From: Bacillota bacterium
GTDB taxonomy: Bacteria > Bacillota > Clostridia > Lachnospirales > Lachnospiraceae
Reading direction: 5' to 3'
Length of the DNA: 10,012 nt
Assembly (NCBI GenBank): GCA_023389295.1
Contig: JAEWEO010000183.1
Coordinates: forward strand, 1-10,012
Under the pieces are notes generated by a model. It made no database searches. It saw only the letters and a program-made list of their open reading frames with translations, and was not told where the DNA came from. The translations under genes and the position numbers were made by a program. Positions 6,519 to 10,012 of the stretch are shown piece after piece. How positions within the stretch are numbered: the stretch's first letter is position 1; each line of letters begins with the position of its first letter.

Positions 6519-6541
6519 GTTCGAATCCCATCTCGTGTTTA
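6519..6541 (+). repeat. att copy 3
   Basis: GTTCGAATCCCATCTCGTGT followed by TTA matches the tRNA 3' end with three substitutions. The 28 bp in front (6491-6518) align without gaps to the 28 bp in front of att copy 4 (8471-8498), most clearly at TAATAGGG and GCG. Copies 3 and 4 therefore share the same kind of right-end junction. Confidence 0.85.
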
Positions 6542-6546
6542 ATTAT

Positions 6547-6585
6547 AAAATCGCTAATTCTTATAAAACAAGGGTTAGCGATTTT
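6547..6585 (+). terminator. Terminator-like hairpin behind att copy 3
   Basis: AAAATCGCTAA (6547-6557) pairs with TTAGCGATTTT (6575-6585) around a 17-base loop. The sequence from here to about 6610 is homologous to 9279-9340, the left end of the rightmost element. The T tract is weaker here than at 9311. Confidence 0.7.
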
Positions 6586-6691
6586 GCTGTTTCAAAATCA
6601 AGCATGCAGGTGTTTATTTGGATAGATATACACTTTTCTATTAGTGTGGATGATACACTTTCTTTAGCACTGCCAAAATTCACAACATTTA

Positions 6692-6720
6692 TTGACAAAA
6701 TTGCCCTTAAATGCTATTAT
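6692..6720 (+). promoter_or_regulatory. Strong sigma-A promoter of the two-gene operon
   Basis: Consensus -35 TTGACA (6692-6697), a 17-bp spacer, and -10 TATTAT (6715-6720) preceded by TG (6712-6713), an extended -10. Transcription would start near 6727, leaving a leader of about 38 bases before the chosen start codon. No operator is obvious, suggesting constitutive expression. Confidence 0.8.
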
Positions 6721-6764
6721 CCCTTTATATAAGACAAAAAATTAACTAAATGAATGGAGCAAGT

Positions 6765-7490
6765 ATGCAAATATTTGACTATATTACCAAATATCAATTA
6801 TCATCTAAAAATGAGGTTGAAAAAGCTAAATTTCTTTGCTTTTATGAATATAAAAATAATTCTCTTAATATATTCACCATGTCAAAAATTTCCGATTTGT
6901 TTTTAGATGCAGGTTTTAGTTTACCCAATACAACACGCTTAAAGCAAAAGTTAATAAAAGAAAAAGTATTTAGAATAGTTAAAGGAAGTAGTAATATTGA
7001 ATTTATCCCAGTTGTATTACAGCAACTTCAAATTGATATAGGAGAATATTGGAATGATTTTGTTTCTATTTCATCCGATAGTGAATTATTTGATGAGACT
7101 AAATTTTGCGGCAAACGAACATATATAGACAAATTAATTTATCAGATAAACTCGTCATATAAAAGTAATTGTTACGATGCATGTGCGGTATTAATGAGAA
7201 GGATTTTTGAAATTCTACTCATTCTATCATATCAAAAATTAAATATTGATAATGAGATTAAACGACAGGATGGTACATATTTACTATTAGATAATATCGT
7301 TAACAATGCGATCAATAATAGAGTTTTAAACTTATCGCGTATAAAAAATGAATTTAATAACTTTCGCAAAATTGGCAATTTTTCAGCACACCGTATTGAA
7401 TACTATGCTTCAAAAAAGGACATAGATGATATAAAAATAGATTTTAGAGTTGCATTAGAAGAACTATATCATAAAGCTGGATTATTATAA
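6765..7490 (+). CDS. Winged-helix plus DUF4145/HEPN-like protein (first gene of two-gene operon)
   Basis: The start is placed at 6765 because GGAG (6756-6759) lies 5 bp before it; an in-frame ATG at 6750 would add five residues without a ribosome site. The 241-residue protein has an N-terminal winged-helix-like part (about 17-82; VEKAKFLCFYEY, ISDLFLDAGFSLPNTTRLKQKLIKEK). Its helical C-terminal half resembles DUF4145, a HEPN-clan domain: an early helix has a paired arginine and acid (R145, R146, E149 in LMRRIFEILL), and a late helix carries G204-N-F-S-A-H209-R (GNxxAH). HEPN proteins are often RNases or toxins, but the usual Rx4-6H motif is not clear, so nuclease activity is uncertain. The next gene starts 13 bp downstream. 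No signal or membrane segments. Function unknown; a defence or toxin role is inference. Confidence 0.72.
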   Translation: MQIFDYITKYQLSSKNEVEKAKFLCFYEYKNNSLNIFTMSKISDLFLDAGFSLPNTTRLKQKLIKEKVFRIVKGSSNIEFIPVVLQQLQIDIGEYWNDFVSISSDSELFDETKFCGKRTYIDKLIYQINSSYKSNCYDACAVLMRRIFEILLILSYQKLNIDNEIKRQDGTYLLLDNIVNNAINNRVLNLSRIKNEFNNFRKIGNFSAHRIEYYASKKDIDDIKIDFRVALEELYHKAGLL

Positions 7491-7503
7491 GGGGGATTAA
7501 TAG

Positions 7504-8403
7504 ATGTCAAACAAGTATAATATTAAAATAGGAACAGTTGAACTAAGTTTAGACGGAGAAGCTGACTATATCGAAAAAGAAAGAGCTTTTTTCTTCGAAA
7601 AAATTTTACCTTTAGCTGTCGAATCTGCAAGTTATACAAGAAATGTGCAAAGTGCCTCCCCTATTCTAGAAACAGATTATTCTGAGATTCCCAGAATATC
7701 AACATCCAACATCACTCAATTGAGTATAAATGAATTTTTAAAGCAAAAATGCTTATCTTCATATAATGATATGGCTATGGCTCTTATATATTACAATGAA
7801 AAATTTAATAATGTGACAGAAATTTCATCTGATGATTTAAAAACCTGTTTTGGTAACGCAAAAATCAAGCTTCCAAGTAATGTTAGTGATATTATTAATC
7901 AATTAGTAAAAAAGGGATATATACAATCTGTTAAAAATTCATCTTCTTCTACGAAATTATATTCCATGACTGTTACAGGTGAAGAGTATATAGAAACCTA
8001 TCAACCGAAAGATAATGCTAAAAGTAAAGCATCCTCAAAAGTAAGAAAACCTCGATCTAAAACACCTTCTAAATATGCTTCTTTGACACGTGAAGAATTA
8101 AATATAGAGAAATATCCTCCACTAAAATCGTTCAAAGATTTTAAAGAGAAAATGATGATAGCACTTTATATTGTAACAACTGAAGGTAAAGGAGAATATT
8201 TTACAACAGCAGATGTACAGTATGTTTTAACGGATATATTAGGAGAAAAATCAACCACAGATCAAATTAATGGAGTTTTTCGCAGGGAAACTAATTGGTT
8301 TAATGAAATATCAGACCCTCAAAATAAAAAGACTGTTCTAAGAAAATTATTAAACCAGGGAATGGAATATGCAAAAAATTTATTGGAACCATCAACCACT
8401 TGA
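7504..8403 (+). CDS. Double winged-helix protein with basic linker (second gene of two-gene operon)
   Basis: The 299-residue protein has a strong ribosome site (GGGGGA, 7 bp before ATG) and is clearly co-transcribed with the gene before it. Visible parts: a small N-terminal beta segment (about 5-35; YNIKIGTVELSLDGEADYIEKE); a winged helix (about 75-165; SNVSDIINQLVKKGYI then LYSMTVTGEEYIETY, recognition helix and wing); a basic, Ser/Lys-rich linker (170-192); and a second winged-helix-like domain (about 208-294; FTTADVQYVLTDILGEKSTTDQ and NWFNEI). The latter resembles the N-terminal domain of its operon partner in layout. This suggests a nucleic-acid-binding adaptor or sensor acting with the DUF4145-like protein. 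No enzyme motif and no membrane segments are seen. I do not recognise the family by name. The gene appears intact. Confidence 0.7.
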   Translation: MSNKYNIKIGTVELSLDGEADYIEKERAFFFEKILPLAVESASYTRNVQSASPILETDYSEIPRISTSNITQLSINEFLKQKCLSSYNDMAMALIYYNEKFNNVTEISSDDLKTCFGNAKIKLPSNVSDIINQLVKKGYIQSVKNSSSSTKLYSMTVTGEEYIETYQPKDNAKSKASSKVRKPRSKTPSKYASLTREELNIEKYPPLKSFKDFKEKMMIALYIVTTEGKGEYFTTADVQYVLTDILGEKSTTDQINGVFRRETNWFNEISDPQNKKTVLRKLLNQGMEYAKNLLEPSTT

Positions 8404-8422
8404 TGAAAATTTGCAATAATGT

Positions 8423-8452
8423 TGTAGACAGGCTGTAGACACTTGATAGACA
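8423..8452 (+). repeat. TGTAGACA repeats, probable right arm sites
   Basis: TGTAGACA at 8423-8430 and 8434-8441 (11 bp apart), then a degenerate TGATAGACA at 8444-8452. They sit 47-76 bp inside att copy 4, as the TATGTGCAC pair sits inside the right end of element I. They match the left-end pairs at 6313 and 8748, not the ATGTGTGCA type of this segment's own left end. Confidence 0.65.
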
Positions 8453-8498
8453 GTATGCGTTCCTCCTTATTTTAATAGGGTTTGCGTACGGCGGTAAT

Positions 8499-8520
8499 GT
8501 TCGAATCCCGTCTCGCGCTG
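8499..8520 (+). repeat. att copy 4
   Basis: GTTCGAATCCCGTCTCGCGC matches the tRNA 3' end exactly (1232-1251), followed by TG instead of TTA. It is the only distal copy keeping the native acceptor strand CTCGCGC, and it is followed at once by a long terminator hairpin. Confidence 0.9.
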
Positions 8521-8562
8521 TCACGAAAAGGAACTAGCAAAAGCTAGTTCCTTTTTTCGTGA
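8521..8562 (+). terminator. Long hairpin terminator behind att copy 4
   Basis: TCACGAAAAGGAACTAGC pairs with GCTAGTTCC..TTTTCGTGA around an AAAA loop; the right arm contains a T6 run that bulges by two bases. It differs from the TTGATTTTCAAG-type terminators of the other left ends. It may be the original chromosomal terminator of tRNA-Gly or that of another element. Confidence 0.85.
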
Positions 8563-8674
8563 CCTCGTTAAGATCAGATTCGTACTCTCACAAAGTGAGA
8601 CCATTGGCTTTACGAAGGAAGGACGTAGTCCTACCGAGTAAAGACTATGCGAGGAGGCGCGGGGTGAGAAACGG
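8563..8674. other. Short structured, G+C-richer spacer, no gene seen
   Basis: No coding frame is evident. Nested inverted repeats are present: TCTCAC/GTGAGA (8586-8600), and CTTTAC (8608-8613) with GTAAAG (8638-8643) enclosing GGAC-GTA-GTCC (8621-8631). It ends in a purine-rich G+C-rich tract (8651-8668) just before the partial att copy 5. It may be an element right end or a structured RNA fragment. Confidence 0.4.
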
Positions 8675-8779
8675 TCTCGCGCTTAATGAAATAGTTGGGA
8701 AGTCTTGATTTTTCAAGGCTTCCTGATTTTCTTATGTGTCTATATCCTGTATACACTTGTAGACAGCTTACAAAGCCTT
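8675..8779. repeat. Partial att copy 5 and element left-end repeat, copy 2 (TGTAGACA type)
   Basis: GTCTCGCGCTTA (8675-8686) keeps only the 3' half of the att. What follows is nearly identical to 6251-6344: terminator stem GGGAAGTCTTGA/TCAAGGCTTCCT (8698-8722), arm pair TGTATACA (8748-8755) and TGTAGACA (8758-8765), and the integrase stop codon. Confidence 0.82.
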
Positions 8780-8959
8780 AGTTCTAAGGTCCCTATTGTT
8801 TTTGGTATGCTCTACAATCTCATACAGGTTTGAAATCTGATTTCTGACTTCTTCTCGGACTATGTGTAAATGGTTAATATCACCATAATCTTCCCATTTC
8901 AATGCGACCAGTTCCCCCACACGCAAGCCAAGCATAAAAAAATAATTAATATATAACTC
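8768..8959 (-). pseudogene. Integrase catalytic-domain fragment with internal deletion
   Basis: The frame reads ELYINYFFMLGLRVGELVAL, continuing with KWEDYG and YEIVEHTKNNRD, then jumps directly to the terminal TKAL and stop. It therefore keeps the first catalytic arginine (LGLRVGELVAL) and following beta strands. It has lost everything between them and the last few codons, including HxxR and the nucleophile tyrosine. The upstream side ends at an in-frame stop, with no N-terminal domains. It is a dead integrase relic in the same orientation and place relative to its att and arm sites as the intact one of element I. Confidence 0.85.
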
Positions 8960-9040
8960 TTAGGCGGTACCTGTTAACAGAATTTATGTAACAATTTTAC
9001 TTGGGGTCGAATAAAATATAACAAAAAGAATGGAATTAAA

Positions 9041-9223
9041 ATGAACTGTAGTAATCCTGAAGAAATATTGGCTACTCTACCCATAGATTATACGGTAGAA
9101 ATGGCTTTTGAAAATCATGATGTCTTATATACACCAGAGGGACAATCATACAATGTTAGTAGGCTTCATCACTTTGTGTTAAGTGTAGAAAGCGGTATAC
9201 CTGATTGCATTATATTAACTAAA
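9041..9223 (+). pseudogene. DUF4362-like gene, truncated at its 3' end
   Basis: About 60 residues from the ATG at 9041 look genuine: AFENHDVLYTPEGQSYNVSR, then LHHFVLSVESGIPDCIILTK. This resembles the DUF4362 core, where a GDVV...G..YN..rL..F...v..g..D.iriT stretch normally continues into an EGDP motif. Here the sequence departs right after LTK and the frame runs on for 58 residues through the hairpins of the next element left end, with no family resemblance. DUF4362 proteins are often lipoproteins, but no signal peptide precedes this fragment and the ribosome site is weak, so the 5' end may be missing too. It has no known function and is probably a casualty of the insertion to its right. Family assignment is tentative. 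Confidence 0.5.
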
Positions 9224-9235
9224 GCACTGGGAACG

Positions 9236-9262
9236 CACCTGCATAGCAGGTGGTTTATTTTA
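9236..9262 (+). terminator. Possible terminator after the truncated DUF4362-like gene
   Basis: CACCTGC-AT-AGCAGGTG forms a compact G+C-rich hairpin followed by GTTTATTTTAT. It may end the transcript of the truncated gene or belong to the element border. Confidence 0.5.
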
Positions 9263-9279
9263 TCTGCGATACAAAAAGT

Positions 9280-9317
9280 ATCGCTAATCCTTATACATCA
9301 AGGGTTAGCGATTTTTT
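9280..9317 (+). terminator. Left-end terminator of the rightmost element (ATGTGTGCA type)
   Basis: ATCGCTAA pairs with TTAGCGAT, followed by TTTTT. It is homologous to 6550-6585. By analogy an att copy should precede it, but none is recognisable; a separate small hairpin (GCGATAC/GTATCGC, about 9266-9283) overlaps its start. Confidence 0.75.
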
Positions 9318-9331
9318 GTTGCTTGAAAATC

Positions 9332-9351
9332 ATGTGTGCAGGATGTGTGCA
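9332..9351 (+). repeat. Paired ATGTGTGCA repeats, probable integrase arm sites
   Basis: ATGTGTGCA at 9332-9340 and 9343-9351, exactly 11 bp apart as in element I, with a different repeat sequence. A degraded version lies near 6603-6617 behind att copy 3. The pair is 24 bp from the end of the adjacent integrase remnant. Confidence 0.65.
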
Positions 9352-9375
9352 ATATCCTTTTACGTACTCAACTGG

Positions 9376-9898
9376 TTATAAGGCCTTGTTCATGTAAGTA
9401 CGATTCTGTTCGATTTCATGGTAATTGTAGATTCTCGTTACCCTTTTTCCATTCTTCTGTGTAAACAGGTACTCGCTGTCCAGTAACAGTTTTCTCACTT
9501 CATTCAGAATTCTCTTTGCCTTGTCTGTCAATGGAATGGTACGATACCCCGCAGAGACATCGTGTTTCACGTATTCCACGATCTTATACCCATTACGGAT
9601 ATATGTCCCATTTTCTTTTTCCTCTTCCACAATCTCCATCTTATGAATGTAGACCTCACCATCCAGCATATCTTCTTTTCTTAGAACGAACAATTCACCC
9701 ACTCTTGTCCCGATTTGAAAATCCATCAGAATCGTATAGGCTTCTATGGTTTCTTGCTGATTAAGTAACTCTTCAAGAATCTCCATCTCATGCTCCAGAT
9801 ACAGCATGGAACCATCCTTTTTTCTGAATAGCGCGGAACTTTATTTCCGTACGTGTGTTAAGAACTGGGTTTTCAATTAGTAGTTCCTGATCCAACCG
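9376..9898 (-). pseudogene. Integrase remnant with frameshift and internal deletion
   Basis: The frame from 9807 down to 9376 gives an integrase catalytic-domain start (FQIGTRVGELFVLRKEDM, with the first catalytic arginine). It runs on through FTQKNGKRVTR and then jumps to the C-terminal tail NYHEIEQNRTYMNKAL and stop. The HxxR box and the nucleophile tyrosine are missing. Upstream, KFRAIQK reads in a different frame from the following KDGSMLYLEHE; the switch lies in the T6 run at 9818-9823, so a one-base slip is likely. The upstream frame can be followed back through QELLIENPVLNTRTEIKFRA to a stop at 9899-9901. It aligns well with the intact integrase of element I (VENPMNG, KFRAIRKKTDGSKLYL) but is not functional. 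Confidence 0.88.
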
Positions 9899-9901
9899 TT
9901 A

Positions 9902-10012
9902 AATCTCAAGTTGAGCACCATGTCTATTACGCATGCTAAAGTATATTGATCTCCGTTTGAGATGATAATTAAGTACAAGGATGTTTCTTCCATCCTTCAA
10001 CTCATTTTGTTT
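9902..10012 (-). other. Open frame to the right edge, unassigned
   Basis: On the minus strand the frame is open from the right edge to the stop at 9899-9901 (37 residues, for example LKDGRNILVLNYHLKRR near its start). It is in the frame of the integrase remnant but does not match the core-binding domain expected there. It could be the end of another gene or shuffled integrase sequence. Confidence 0.25.

Larger units (their letters stand above)
6229..6541. mobile_element. 290-bp internally deleted element relic
   Basis: Between att copies 2 and 3 (290 bp apart) only a left end (terminator, arm pair, integrase tail) and a right-end junction sequence remain. An internal deletion removing the integrase body and all cargo explains this. 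It has no coding capacity. Confidence 0.72.
6519..8520. mobile_element. Integrase-less, recombinant element carrying the two-gene operon
   Basis: The segment between att copies 3 and 4 (1,980 bp apart) holds a left end of the ATGTGTGCA type (terminator at 6547, degraded arm region near 6603), the two-gene operon, and a right end with TGTAGACA repeats. It encodes no integrase or mobility gene. It could be moved only by an integrase acting in trans on its att sites, or it is immobile. Confidence 0.7.

Noticed and set aside
6535..6732. 65-codon forward frame between att copy 3 and the operon
   Set aside because: It starts in the att site and runs through the terminator hairpin and both promoter boxes, with no ribosome site.
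1295..8452. CRISPR array or iteron origin formed by the short repeats
   Set aside because: Repeats are 8-9 bp in pairs, located only at element ends, with no spacer array. They fit integrase arm sites far better.
8300..8524. Minus-strand frame crossing the end of the second operon gene and att copy 4
   Set aside because: Antisense shadow that crosses arm repeats and an att site, with no family resemblance.
9516..9764. Forward frame antisense to the right-hand integrase remnant
   Set aside because: Explained fully by the integrase-derived sequence on the other strand.

Overview
The window looks like a low-GC Gram-positive chromosome, most likely a Lachnospiraceae-type clostridium. The support is A+T-rich sequence, strong AGGAGG-type ribosome binding sites, consensus TTGACA/TATAAT promoters, and the protein families present (AraC regulator, two-half nitroreductase, MobV relaxase). 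No genus can be fixed from sequence alone.

Layout. Bases 1-1058 are ordinary chromosome: the 3' end of an AraC-type regulator gene followed by a nitroreductase gene. An intact tRNA-Gly(GCC) with its own consensus promoter follows (1103-1252). Everything to the right of it is a stack of mobile elements that used the 3' end of this tRNA gene as attachment site. The T-loop-to-acceptor sequence GTTCGAATCCCGTCTCG recurs, intact or degraded, at 1232, 6229, 6519, 8499 and (3' half only) 8675.

Element I (about 1231-6251, repeat-to-repeat unit 4,997 bp) looks complete. It has a tyrosine integrase, a MobV-type relaxase, a candidate oriT, and one cargo gene: a 548-residue protein with an ECF-sigma-like N-terminus and a long unrecognised C-terminus. 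It has no conjugation machinery, so it should be an integrative and mobilizable element moved by a helper. Paired TATGTGCAC repeats just inside both ends are probable integrase arm sites.

To its right is a 290-bp relic (6229-6519) made only of an element left end and the last codons of an integrase. Next is a 1.98-kb segment (6519-8499) with no integrase but an apparently intact two-gene operon under a near-perfect promoter: a winged-helix plus DUF4145/HEPN-like protein and a double winged-helix protein. This segment has the left end of one element type (ATGTGTGCA type) and the right end of another (TGTAGACA type), so it is a recombinant. A strong hairpin terminator, a fifth partial att, and two more decayed element left ends with broken integrase genes fill 8521-10012, with a truncated DUF4362-like gene between them.

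How it works together (inference): each arriving element rebuilds the tRNA 3' end, supplies its own terminator directly behind it, and points its integrase gene back toward the tRNA. The two-gene operon, kept intact while the surrounding integrases decayed, is the best candidate for an undescribed functional (possibly defence) system. The sigma-fusion cargo of element I is the second candidate.
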